Assembly (NCBI GenBank): GCA_903813345.2
Contig: CAIIXF020000011.1
Coordinates: 7,900,571 to 7,964,570 of the forward strand
Length of the DNA: 64,000 nucleotides
Reading direction: 5' to 3'
Origin: Owenia fusiformis
Taxonomy: Eukaryota; Annelida; Polychaeta; Sabellida; Oweniidae
Shown: positions 51,601 through 61,537 of the stretch, one piece after another
Layout: each line of letters begins with the position of its first letter
Position numbering within the stretch: position 1 is the stretch's first letter
Position numbers and translations under genes: made by a program
Notes under the pieces: model-generated
Database searches by the model: none
What the model was told of the DNA's origin: nothing
The model's input: the letters and a program-made list of their open reading frames with translations, nothing else

Positions 51601-54600
51601 AAAGGACAAGTCTCGGTTTGGAGAACAGTCTGCTGGGCTCATGATTTTATTATGAAAAATATAGAAATAACACCCAAATTAAATTATGAATATTCAAAAG
51701 AGGACATTTAAATCTGCAAGATGTAAAAATATCAAATTCGTCCGAAACAGGCGTAGCGTGCAGTAGACCGATTCAATAAAAGACAAATCTCGATTTGGAG
51801 AAAGAAGTTCATCAGTGTACTGCGCCAATAATTATGCATGAAAAATATAGAAATATCACCCAAATTAAATTATGGATATTCAAAAGAGGACATTTAAATC
51901 GACAATATGTAAAAAATATCAAAATTGTCTAAAGTAGGCTGAACGTGCAGTAGACTGATGAACTTCATCCTCCAGAGACTAGTCTTTTATCACACTGTCC
52001 ATGGTATAATATTTCACAGATGAACATATACATTGTTGTCTTATCTTAGTTTAGTTTGTTATACTAAAACATGACCGTTTAACATGTTTGCATTAACTAA
52101 TAGATTTAACAAGTTTGTTGTGAATGTACTAATATAAACAAAACAGTAACCTAATTCTAGCACACAGACTGTGTCATAATGTATTTTTCTATAATACTCA
52201 AATTGAATTGATTAGGTAATGTTCCTGAACTGAGGATATTTTCATATTAACATTTCTGATGTCACCCCTGTACCATTGTAGTAGTTCCAGTGAAAATTTC
52301 ATGGTTCTTACATTCCTGTCCGTTTGGAAGATGGTGTGACACACCAATATTTTGATGAAATTCATTTTCTACAATCACTGTCTGGATAATAAATGTTTAA
52401 TCCTTTGATGCTTATTGATATGTTAATGCATATTAGTAAAATAACAATATTCCGATGCTATACTTTCTTAACATATTTTGTTTTTTCACTCTTTTTTCAT
52501 TTTTTTTTATTTTCTGATTTTTGCAATGTTAAAATGGAAGAATAATTGAATTAAAATCAAGTTGTATATATGTGCTATGAAACAGCTTTATTTTTTACAT
52601 CTCTGCTTTTGTGTTTATTTACAACTGTATTTTTGTAACCCATTAGAGCATAACAAGGAGCTAAAACAAAAACTGTTAACTATGCTAAGTATGTTTTCAT
52701 TTCACTTTTGTTTTATGAGGTATGCAGCACCCTTCTGCTTCGTAATGAGCACAGCTTCATGTATTGTTGAGTTTATAAATATTAGATGTGAACATGGCCA
52801 TGATGAGGGGAATGAAGGTTGTACAATGTGTTTGAGATGTTTCTATCATTTTTTGTTTATTTTTCATTTTGTAAACATCAAATACAAAATATTAATAGAA
52901 AACATCCAATTTATTTTTTTCAAATAATAACAGATTATGGACATGTTCACATCTAATCAAGTTTTGCACTTTTGTGGTGAATGCTGGTTTAATAATTCTT
53001 AGTATTTGAGACTGAGTGACTTATACATCAGGGTTGTAACAAGTTTCTCAGTGTAGGTAGAATGGTAGGTTGGACTGGAGAAGGGGGGGGGGGGCTGTAT
53101 TTTGCATCACTGCCTGGGGGTCTTTTGTTGAAAGAATGTAGACATGATTTGTCGATACATTTTTTCAATAATCTATAATATATTCTTGTGAACATGTTTC
53201 AGAAGTTGATTTATTTTTTAATTTTTAAGATTTCTCTTTCATACATATTTTGAGCATATTTGAGGTGATGCAGTTATACTTCAAAATCTATTTAGCATTG
53301 CCACTACTGTCAAAGGGAGAATTTTCAGGTGGTAGCATTAAAGGAATATTCCTTGCCAAACCATCTCTCTCCTCATATGGTAGCTATAACCATATATATG
53401 CTTGCCATGTTTAGCAAAACACGCAAAAATGTTTTGATATGGTCAGATTTGATCACTTAGAAATGTGATGCTCAATTCCAGTAAGCTGCCATCTTTTAAA
53501 ATTTCACACAGGAAGTGATGTCATCGACTCTCAACTTTGCATATATAGTATTAGGTGAGGAGCTATGAAGAATTACAAAACCAGCTAAATATTCTTTTTC
53601 AACTTTGTATCTTATTTAATCCTTCTGAAAATCTCTTCTTTTATTCTAAGTTGACAAGCCCTGAAAATATTTTTGCACAGAAAGTAATGATCACTTGTCT
53701 AGAAGTGATTTTGTGCTACTTTCCTATACTGTTATGGGCAAGGTTATAGAAGTTGAGAGTTGATGACATCACTTCCTGCAAGAAATCTTAAAAGATGGCA
53801 GCTCACTGGAAATAAGCACTAGATTTTTAAATGATCAATATTGACCATATTAAAACATTTTCCCATGTTTTGCTAAATATGGAAACTATATATATGATTA
53901 TAGCTACCATATCAAGAGAGAAAGGGTCTGGCAAGGAATATTCCTTTAAAGGTTTACACCAAGGCAAAAATTATACATGTAGTCACAAAACAAAGTCAGT
54001 AAAATTTGGGTGTTTTTCATATATGTATTCAGCATGATATCACATAAATGGAACATTAGTTCATTATAGTACCCCATGCATATTTTCATTGCTAACTTCA
54101 ATAAAGCTTTTTAGTGTTTTTCCATACTTCTCAACAAATTCATGTGTGGGGTACTATACTATTAAGTTGGGAGGTAAAGCTGGGATCAACTGTTTATGCT
54201 TGGAAATAGTCCCTCAATATGTAAAATGGATATGTTATTTAATGTATTGATCACATATAATTACAGTATATCATATACAAGGCATTTCTAGCTTTTTATT
54301 TATATAGATCTCCTTCTTGTTCTACATACTGCAAATTATTTAAAAGGGAGTTTTGGTTACAAAATGAAAATGATATTGTTTAATTTTGACTCTTAATTCA
54401 CTATCATCTTTAAATCTTTAAATCTGAAACACAAGAAATATTCTCACACGAGAATTAAGAAAGAAAAGTATTTGATTTTTAGATTTAGTTTGTACAATTT
54501 GGCTCAATGAAAAAATAAATCTAAAAGTAATTATAAATTGTATGTACTTTGTAAAGTTGAATAAAATATAACACTTTACAATAATTTTCAGTCAAATACC

Positions 54601-57600
54601 TTGGAACATAGTATAACTATATTGGGAGAATATAAGACATAAACCTTTTTTGTTTTTTGTTTTAATGTATATTACATGTAACAATCAGTATAATTTACTA
54701 TGTGTTGTTATAGAAACTGAGACAGAAACCGACCCAGCAGTAGTTGTAAAAATGCGGGAAAAGAAACCAAAGCCAAAGAAGGATAAATCGGATAATTTGA
54801 TTGGTACATTCCCACAGGACAAGACACCCAGCCCCGTCAGGCTGTCGCAACAGTTTGCTAAGGAGAGCTTCTATGCTGCTATGTCGGAACCTGTTAGGAT
54901 TGACCCATGGAGTTTATTTGGACCCAGCAAGCCTAAAGAGGCACCAAAGGTTTGTACTTCGTTTCAGTAATATTTGAATATCAGGACAGTGGAAATTACT
55001 GAGAAGTCTTTACATTCTCAATAACATTGTATTTTTAATGTACATGAACATTTGCAGTTGACAAATTTTATAAGAGAGTGTACATGTTACTTTGATCAAA
55101 TACTTCACTTTTTCCCCTAGAGATTATTTTTTCGTTTTTCCAACAAACATAGCATATGTACTACTACTATATACACTTCTTGGTCCTTACCAAAATTGTA
55201 AGGAACAAAGAGAATTGACAGGTGCTATGGCTTGGTGCTTCTCTCTACCTCAAGATGAGAGGAACTTGATGAAATACTGTACCTTTGTATAGGTTGTTGT
55301 TACTGAGGCTGCAGACAATGTTGACAAAGTTGATGATGACAAGACACCTGAAGCAGAGACTCAACCAACTCCTATGGAGGATGATAAGGTGACTGACAAA
55401 GATGTGAAAGAAATCAATGAGCTGATTGACAACATGGAAAATATGGAGGAAGAAGGAGAAGGTATGGATGTACAGGGTGGGCAAAAATGTTTCCAATTTG
55501 AAAGTGTACAATTATACATGTAATGATTGTACTCAAACCATCTCAGATGACAGGGAATTGATATATGCTTTAACTCATATAAATTTTTATGCAAGGCATC
55601 TCCACTTTTGTGTATCTGCATATTGATTCATTATATTTATTTTAATGTATTACATGCCTGATTTATACACCACACTGAGCAATTATTGCACACATGTTAA
55701 AGTTGCCATTTGCTTGCAGAATCATGTTCAAATTACATGATGTCATCAATGTATTTCCATTTCCATTCAGAGTCTTCAAGTGATGAATATGAAAGCAACA
55801 CAGTCAGTGAGTCCACTACAGAGGCCTCTAGTCGTGCCTCCACAATGCCATCCAGTCAGGCCTCTACACTAGACCGCAAGGCAAGACACGCAGATACGAT
55901 CGGAACTTTAGATAGACTCGTTCATGATGCTGAAATACAACTTAGGGTACAAACATTTGCATTCTTTTCATTATCAGATTTTATTTTAACTTGGTCAACT
56001 TTGGGCAAATTGGAGGAAAATATGATTATTCAGTAACTACTAACTATATAATATCATTCTTGATTGAGATAAAATTGAAAAATGAGGCTGCCTTTTAAGT
56101 GATGTTAGACACATTAACGTAACTTTTTTTGTTTTCGGATAGAAACTCAGTTGATTGTTAATAAGACTTAATATTTTTGTTATTCCAGGAAGTTGAACGT
56201 GCAAACAAGATGGCTACGCTAGACAGGATGGCACTTGCTGCAGAGCAACAACTTGATGAGCCAGTTAGACACAGTACCCCTCTACGTGATGCTCACCAGC
56301 CTGTGAAGGAACACCTTGATGATGGTCTTGAGCAACTATCTGGTGGTGAACCTATGGATAAGTTCGCAACACTGGATAGAATGGCACTTGCAGCTGAAAA
56401 GGAAGCTGGGGATGGTGACAATATTGACAAATATGCCACTCTTGATAAAATGGTGCTCGCTGCTGATGACAGCCTCAGTAAAATGGTACAATCAGAAGCA
56501 GAAGATATTACAGTCAAAACCCAAGAACAAACATCTGAACCTGAGGTTGAAGTTGCAGAGGCAATACAAATTGATAATGACCATGACATAGACCAACTGA
56601 AGGTTGTCGACACTGATAGCAATGGTGTTAACCCTGATGTTTTACATAGTACACCTAACAAGGACAAGTATGCAACTTTGGATAGAATGGTAAAAGCTGC
56701 AGAAGATGACTTTCAAAATGATCCATTCCATATACCAGAATTGTCAGAGGATGATCGTCGATGTACAATAGACCGCATGGCAATTGCTGCCCAGAGGGAT
56801 CTCGGAAATGAAACCATCCGAATGTCTCCATTTGCAGAAGAAGAAGATCTGTCGTCACAATCCGAGGGCTCCTTATGCTCATTGGTGGAACAATATGAAC
56901 AATATATGGAAGATCGCGCACAATCAGTCGCATCTGAAAAGTCTGAAAAATCCACAAATAATGAAAAGCCAAGTAAGGAATCAACCAGTAAGGAGTCATC
57001 AGTGGAGAGTGATAGGAAATTGATTGTTCCATCTAAGGAGTCTTTAGAAGATCTAGATCAAAATAATGACAAGGTGATCGAGCCATTAGAGCCACGAATA
57101 CAAATTGACAGCGTCTCATCAACAGATGAAGTCCAATCTCCAGTATTAGCAAAAGCGAACATTCTAGGTCTTCTTGACCAGTTACAAGAGTCACGTATTG
57201 ACCCAAGTAGTGGGGAGTCATCTAAAGAATCATCTTTATCTAGAGATTACCAACCACCAAAATCATCTAAGGAGTCTTCATTAGAGCCAATCAGAGATTC
57301 CCGAGAATCAACTCCCAGACGAATCATTCGACCACCCTCAACTGATTCAGTTGGATTGGCAAGTTCTGCAACTGACACAGACAATGAATTGTTGAACACT
57401 GCCAGCTCATATATTGAGACAGATGATGGGATTATTATTGAGAAGTCAATGGTTCCTAGTGTATATCCAAACCATGCAAAACCTGATGATAAAGAGACAA
57501 TCAAATCTGAATCTGATGAAGCTACACATGAACAAAATAAAGATATTATGAATAATTATGATAATGTGGTGCTATATGATGACAAACCAGCTGATATTAC

Positions 57601-60600
57601 TTCAAAAGAAGATGTCATATGTAAACGGAATATTATCTATACAGACTTAGAAGAAACTAAGGCCTTAACAAAGAGCTTTGGAAAAACAAGGGAGAAAAGA
57701 ATTCATAAGGGAAGAGATAATCTCAAAACTGGCGCCGATTCTGATTTTACAATTTCCACCCCATCAGGGTCGGCATCATCTCAGAGTTCTTTGGATATAG
57801 ATATACAGAGCTTGAATAGCACTCAAGATGTAAAATCCTTAGATACAATGGTTGAGGATAATATGATGGTTGACAATGGTTACATGGATGACACAATGGC
57901 AATGTTGGCTGCAAATGACAGTGTATTTGATATTAAAGTGACACCAACTAAAAGTGCAGACAATACACTCACAAATGAAACTGATGATAGCATTTATGTT
58001 ACACCTGAGGTAACACCAAAGAAAGAGGAACAAAATGAGCAGAAAGAATCGGGAACTTTACCTCCTTTATCAATGAGTCGGCCAGAGAGTTTAGACTTTG
58101 GCAATGAGTCACCCAATGTTGGGTCACCACATGTGGATGCCAAACGGCGATTTTTCTGTGAAGCAGCCAAACCAGTGACCATCAATCCGCAAACATTATT
58201 TGGTGATGAAATTAAGAAACCAGATGCTCATGATGCTAGATTTGATAAATATTTCAAAAAGGAGAGAACTAAACTAAGTGTTGATGAAAAACTGTTCAAT
58301 GAGACTGATTCCAAAACAGACTCCACCCCTGAAGGGTCTTATAGTGTAGAAAAAAATAGAAAAAAGATTCCTGCAGATCCTCAATTAGCAAATGTACATA
58401 GTCCTGAACCAAGTTGCAGTAATGATGTATTTTTCACCCCAAAAACCTCAATAAAATCTAAACCACCTAGGGTGCCATCTGTCGAGGACTCCCCGATGGA
58501 ATTTAAAAAACCTCTTGATGTTAATACTAAAAAGCGTTCTTTACCCAGAACTCCAGCAGAGAGCTCACAAGTAGATGTGTCCAAGAAAATGCTTAGTAAA
58601 GATGAAATTAAAATGCTTCGGGAGAATGAAAGGGAAAAGTTACGGTCTCAAGCTAGGCTAAGAGCGCGTCTGAAGAGTGATGAAGAGTTAGGAGTACAAC
58701 AGACATTTACACCTCGTAAAGTGCGATCTTCAAGTAATGCAAGTAGTCTCTCAAGCACCTCAGAAGATTTAGTCAAGCGTATGCGGGATTTTAACTCTAA
58801 TGAAAAAGATACTCCAACTGTATCAGGAAAAAGCTCAACAGTCAGTTTAGAAGACATCCACCTTGAAGAGTCCAATACAGATGACTTAAAGCAAGAAAAT
58901 ATAGAGGCTCCAAAACCAAGTAATATTGCAGTGAAAAGTATTAAAGATGAATTAGCCAGTAGTTCTAAATCCAGTATTGACTCTGAAAGCCCCTCAATGG
59001 CTAAGAAATCTTCAAATCAAGTAGAGGAGAAAGAACCCACCCCGGGAACTTCAGGCTTATATAAGAAAAAGGAAGAAAAAGATTCTCCTAAAATAGAAGT
59101 TGGCAAAGGGAATACATCCACTGATGAAGTGTCACCAGCATTAACTAAGAAGTCAAAAGCTAAAGCCAAAAAGGAGAAAAAGAGTAAAAGTCCAAAAGTA
59201 AAAGGCAAAAGCCCAAAACATGACAAAGAAAGCTCAGAAGCAATCTCACCATCCACAGAAAAGAAAGAAAAACGGAAATCTTGGCTCGCGTTCCTCAGTC
59301 CTAAGGATAAGCGTGATAAATATATAAAAACATCATCTTCTGAGGATAAAGAAAGCAGTCCGGCCCCAGGCACAACATCCAATGAATCAACCCTAGAAAA
59401 GAAACAGAAAACACCCAAAGATAAATCCAAACCAAAAACACCCAAATCCAAAGAAAAGAAGAAAAAGAAGTCAAAGCGTACTAAAGAGGAAGATTACGAT
59501 AGTGAGCCTTTAGAGGGAGCCACAGGTCTTAGTGAGAGGGTCAAGGCTGCAAAGTTGAAAGAGAGGCTAGAGAAGGACCCTGTGTTTGATACAGAAGAGT
59601 GTAGAGCACGTGTTGAGAAAGTTGTAGCTCCTAAAGCCAGAGGTTTGTTTTCATTGTTTTAATAAAATATCATTAATTCATAAACTGATATTCTAAATTT
59701 CTATATTATTCTGTTTAAAAAAAATATTGAAATTTTCTAAAGTGATTTCTGCTAGTGTGGATAGCATTATTGAAGAATGTACATTATCTGTGTATATTTC
59801 AGAGGAGGAGATCTACTCAGATCCAGATAGTGATGTATATGACACACTTAGTAGGAGCACTAAGAGTGATGACAGACTATCAACTGTAAGTGAAGTGAGC
59901 TATGTGACTCTATGACATAAATAGTTTTCACCTTTCATAGGTTTTCTCATAGTCAAACCTCCTTTCAAAAATATCTTCATTTTTATCCCATCGGTGTTAT
60001 ATAGTCATCTTGTTGGTAACATGATCATGATAGTTATTGTGAGACATCCCACTTTTTATTAGCCAATTCTAGAGCTACCTTTAAGTTTAAATGGCCACCT
60101 TTTTTCTTGCAGCTATTTTGAAAGGACTTTATAATGTGTTGATATATGAACTACTTGTGATGAATGCCCTGTCTTTTGTAATCACTGAAGTTATTCTTGC
60201 AGGGGAAAAGGTCCATGATGAGTGAGGATGAACTGACCAATGAGAAAATAGCCCGAAAGGCGCAGAGGTCTGCGATGAAGCAGCAACGCCAAAAGGAGTT
60301 GAAGCGCTTGAGGATGGCCCAGGAGCTCCAGAGACAGTTGGAAGAAGTGGAGGTGAAACAACGGGAGCTGGAGGAGAGGGGTATCATTGTGGAGAGGGCA
60401 CTGCGTGGAGATGGGCCAGGTATGGAAAACACAATTTGAACATTGCATGTTTTGGCCAAACAAATAATAATTTGAATCAAATTTCTATTTTAATGTTTTT
60501 CTTCAATTGAAGTAATGGCATCAGCAATAATTAGTTAGATGATAGAAAATATGAAAATGGGGGCTTGTATTATTGTCAGAACCAAAACGAGTTATGAGTG

Positions 60601-61146
60601 CCTCCTTCTGTCTAATGTCTGTCCAGGTGAAATCATTTTGTTTAAAAACTTTATATCCAATGTTCAGATGTAATGAGATTTGCTACATCCTGGCATTTCT
60701 GTTGTTTATGTAAATGATGCCTTTCTTTACTGCAGAATCTGACCGTGATGAGGCTGATCTGATGCAAGAATGGTTCAGTTTGGTGCATGAGAAAAACACA
60801 ATGTTCCGCTATGAGTCTGAGCTCATGTGTCAGTAAGTAAAAATTAAGTACAAAAATGTGCAAAAAAAATGTAGATAAACAGGACAGTGCAAGTGAGTGC
60901 ATGTTTGAAACATTATAAAACCTGTATACTGAAAATTGTACAATAATTATTAGACAATAATACTTAACAATTTGAGCAGATTTCAATATGTAGCTTTGAA
61001 ATGACAAAAATTCAACATATACAATTGCACACATGGAAATCTTTTAAAGTGATATTAATTCTGATGTTTTAGTGCCAAAGAGCTTGAACTTGAAGATCGG
61101 CAATCAAGATTGGAGCAGAAACTCCGGGACCAGATGCTTGTTGATG
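36689..61146 (+). CDS. MICAL: MICAL: flavoprotein monooxygenase-CH-LIM-bMERB protein
   Basis: MICALs oxidise actin methionines to disassemble filaments downstream of semaphorin/plexin and Rab signals. Coding exons in one continuous frame: 36788-37039 (exon from 36689), 40983-41190, 41527-41634, 42345-42446, 42652-42737, 43051-43221, 43576-43833, 44142-44246, 44496-44596, 44865-44983, 45277-45424, 45622-45670, 45826-45973, 46246-46373, 47328-47663, 47850-48011, 48340-48543, 48804-49008, 49267-49413, 49543-49717, 50174-50227, 51192-51382, 54714-54949, 55293-55461, 55771-55946, 56189-59642, 59803-59885, 60203-60419, 60736-60832, 61073-61146. This gives about 2650 residues. Start: ATG at 36788 opens with [20 protein letters not shown], in line with family N-termini; an upstream ATG at 36718 makes only a short uORF. 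The end is uncertain: the last third of bMERB is not found before 64000, so the gene may continue beyond the window. Confidence 0.95.
36788..44983 (+). CDS. MICAL: MICAL monooxygenase module (residues about 1-503)
   Basis: Ten exons encode the FAD-dependent hydroxylase. Landmarks: [10 protein letters not shown] just before the FAD site; [20 protein letters not shown] (GxGxxG dinucleotide-binding motif, about residue 89); [17 protein letters not shown]; the second flavin motif [12 protein letters not shown] (about 213); [20 protein letters not shown] (about 390; GD motif contacting FAD ribose). All key motifs are present, so the enzyme should be active. Two exon edges here carry small tandem duplications of the splice junction (42446 and 44596) and one acceptor has a decayed duplicate upstream (44142). 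Confidence 0.95.
37244..37485 (+). repeat. 121-bp tandem duplication in a MICAL intron
   Basis: TTGTTTAAATTGTCAATGGT through GGTTGAACCACATTAATCTT occurs twice head to tail, with few differences (GGGCTTAGG against GGGCTTTGG). A recent duplication. Confidence 0.9.
37848..38224. mobile_element. 377-bp MITE, CACTGGTGATCC ends, TATTA duplication
   Basis: Inverted ends of about 65 bp (CACTGGTGATCC, CTCGATTACGCTGGTTACCG, GTTTTGGTAACAAAATGTCG). The flanks are TATTA on both sides (37843-37847 and 38225-38229), an exact 5-bp duplication; the inner TA alone would also fit a Tc1/mariner TA duplication. No coding capacity. Confidence 0.85.
38510..38753. mobile_element. 244-bp MITE, CAGGGCTCTCGCCAGG ends
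   Basis: CAGGGCTCTCGCCAGG at the left is inverted as CCTGGTGAGAGCCCTG at the right. A truncated relative is at 25627-25663 (CACCCTAAATATTTCC, GTGAGCACCCTG). No clear target duplication. Confidence 0.7.
38930..40980. other. MICAL intron, 3' part; nothing recognised
   Basis: AT-rich intron sequence with small G/C homopolymers (about 40177). No gene or clear mobile element. Confidence 0.4.
42438..42476 (+). repeat. 22-bp duplication of a MICAL donor site
   Basis: CACTTACAGGTATAC occurs at the exon end (donor at 42447) and again 22 bases on (donor at 42469). The offset is not a multiple of three, so using the second donor would shift the frame. Confidence 0.8.
44030..44170 (+). repeat. 79-bp duplication of a MICAL acceptor, upstream copy decayed
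   Basis: GCCTTTCTGGCCAATAGGCT is present at 44062 and 44141, with similar intron sequence before both. In the upstream copy the AG is TG (CTTGCTG|CC) and the offset is 79, so it cannot act as an in-frame acceptor. Confidence 0.85.
44565..44686 (+). repeat. 60-bp duplication of a MICAL donor, frame-preserving
   Basis: TTCAATGCTTATTCCATAGA and CCCCAATACAAGGT occur at 44565 and exactly 60 bases later. Both copies keep the AAG|GT donor (exon ends 44596 or 44656). Reading through the first gives 20 extra residues ([20 protein letters not shown]) with no stop. Confidence 0.88.
45277..45973 (+). CDS. MICAL: MICAL calponin-homology domain exons
   Basis: Three exons (45277-45424, 45622-45670, 45826-45973) encode one CH domain: [74 protein letters not shown]. 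In MICALs a single CH domain sits directly after the monooxygenase and helps position it on actin. Boundaries and phases join without a gap. Confidence 0.93.
46246..48543 (+). CDS. MICAL: MICAL CH-LIM linker exons
   Basis: Four exons (46246-46373, 47328-47663, 47850-48011, 48340-48543) encode about 277 residues of basic and Ser/Pro-rich linker ([20 protein letters not shown], then EREREQ-like charge clusters, [46 protein letters not shown]). Disordered by composition; the basic part near NRLSKTKK could act as a nuclear-localisation signal (inference). An 800-bp mariner-type MITE fills most of the first intron. Confidence 0.88.
46498..47291. mobile_element. 794-bp mariner-type MITE, CAGGGTGTTC ends, TA flanks
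   Basis: CAGGGTGTTCAAAAAAAACG is matched by its reverse complement at the other end, and TA lies on both sides (46496-46497 and 47292-47293). The inverted similarity extends about 300 bp inward, and the left arm has an internal partial duplication (ATATCTTGGAAAATACT twice). No intact transposase. It lies in the MICAL CH-LIM linker intron. Confidence 0.88.
48804..49413 (+). CDS. MICAL: MICAL LIM domain exons
   Basis: Two exons (48804-49008 and 49267-49413) encode a LIM zinc-binding domain: [14 protein letters not shown], then [12 protein letters not shown], then FYCIQHKG. The eight zinc ligands follow the C-x2-C-xn-H-x2-C-x2-C-x2-C-xn-C-x2-H pattern. It is followed by a basic stretch (RVRRKRSRE) and a proline-rich segment ([14 protein letters not shown]), a plausible SH3 ligand like the one that binds CasL/NEDD9 in vertebrate MICAL1 (family knowledge). 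Confidence 0.93.
49543..55946 (+). CDS. MICAL: MICAL acidic, Ser/Glu-rich region, seven exons
   Basis: Exons 49543-49717, 50174-50227, 51192-51382, 54714-54949, 55293-55461, 55771-55946 plus the next large exon encode a poorly conserved, very acidic region ([52 protein letters not shown]). Several start or end at phase 1 or 2 with Glu/Ser codons, so whole exons look interchangeable or skippable. 54714-54949 contains [16 protein letters not shown], a motif echoed in the big exon. The two last TLDR units ([22 protein letters not shown]) begin the repeat series in 55771-55946. Confidence 0.85.
51604..51960 (+). repeat. 177-bp tandem duplication in a MICAL intron
   Basis: Two units starting at about 51605 and 51782, sharing AATATAGAAATA, CACCCAAATTAAATTATG and ATTCAAAAGAGGACATTTAA, diverged by about a tenth. 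Confidence 0.85.
53342..53945. mobile_element. 604-bp element with TTAA duplications
   Basis: Inverted ends AGGAATATTCCTTGCC and GGCAAGGAATATTCCT, flanked by TTAA on both sides (53338-53341 and 53946-53949), as in piggyBac or Kolobok elements. Inverted similarity runs about 190 bp (ATGGTAGCTATAA, AGTGATGTCATCGACTCTCA). Non-autonomous; a solo end of the same family is at 15441-15502. Confidence 0.88.
56189..59642 (+). CDS. MICAL: MICAL giant exon: TLDRM repeats and Lys/Ser-rich tail
   Basis: One 3454-base exon encodes about 1151 residues. The first 210 carry five copies of a 14-15-residue unit, consensus (Y/F)ATLDRMxxAAExxx (56210, 56363, 56432, 56669, 56762). Then come SKESS-type serine repeats (near 56965-57280), a segment [17 protein letters not shown] (about 58160-58210) echoing the 54.9-kb exon, a charged helix-like stretch ([20 protein letters not shown], near 58600) and a lysine-rich tail ([35 protein letters not shown]). 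Largely disordered by composition. The exon splices at AGAG|GTTTGT; if not spliced it ends GLFSLF at a TAA that overlaps AATAAA. Confidence 0.88.
59661..59666 (+). terminator. AATAAA overlapping the read-through stop of the giant exon
   Basis: If the donor at 59643 is not used, the frame adds six residues and stops at 59660-59662. The TAA lies within TTTTAATAAAATATC, so a poly(A) signal overlaps the stop. This would make a MICAL form without bMERB. Sequence seen; use inferred. Confidence 0.4.
59803..61146 (+). CDS. MICAL: MICAL C-terminal exons: bMERB domain, first two thirds
   Basis: 59803-59885 encodes [20 protein letters not shown]. 60203-60419, 60736-60832 and 61073-61146 encode the bMERB (DUF3585) coiled-coil that binds Rab8/Rab10-family GTPases and autoinhibits MICAL (family knowledge): [80 protein letters not shown]. 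In known members a third helix (...LLxEMLxVVEQRDxLV...) follows; I do not find it up to 64000, so it is encoded further on, lost, or in an exon I missed. Confidence 0.9.
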
Positions 61147-61537
61147 GTGAGTAACACTTCGATTCTTCGAATCTTAGAATTGTATCAGTGGCTCATCTTC
61201 ATTCTGTACATTGGATGTTATAACATCAGCAGTATAACATACAACAGGGTCATCGGGATAATATTGGAATGTTAAATACTTTTGCTGCTAGCGCTTTAAC
61301 TGCACGCTACATAATATCCTTGACTAATTCAATGTTCAACATTTGTTCACATTTGGTCTGGTAGTTTTTCTGGAACTCTCAGCTTATGCAATTTTTCAAT
61401 TCATTGTACAGATTTATTGTATCATTTTGTGTGTACTGTTTTTCAACTATTTGTCAGTTCATTGTATGATGTCATCTCATTGTACCATGTCTACTCATTG
61501 TACCATACCATTTCAATTCATTGTACTAATCTTTCAG

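Noticed and set aside
52562-52927. 121-residue ORF in a MICAL intron
   Set aside because: Hydrophobic, AT-rich and low-complexity; no splice context or domain.
56293-57032. Antisense ORFs of about 125 residues opposite the MICAL giant exon
   Set aside because: They are shadows of the real coding frame; their composition mirrors the Ser/Asp/Glu-rich sense protein.
59017-59451. 144-residue minus-strand ORF rich in Leu, Phe and Ser
   Set aside because: Complement of the Lys/Ser-rich MICAL tail; no independent signal.
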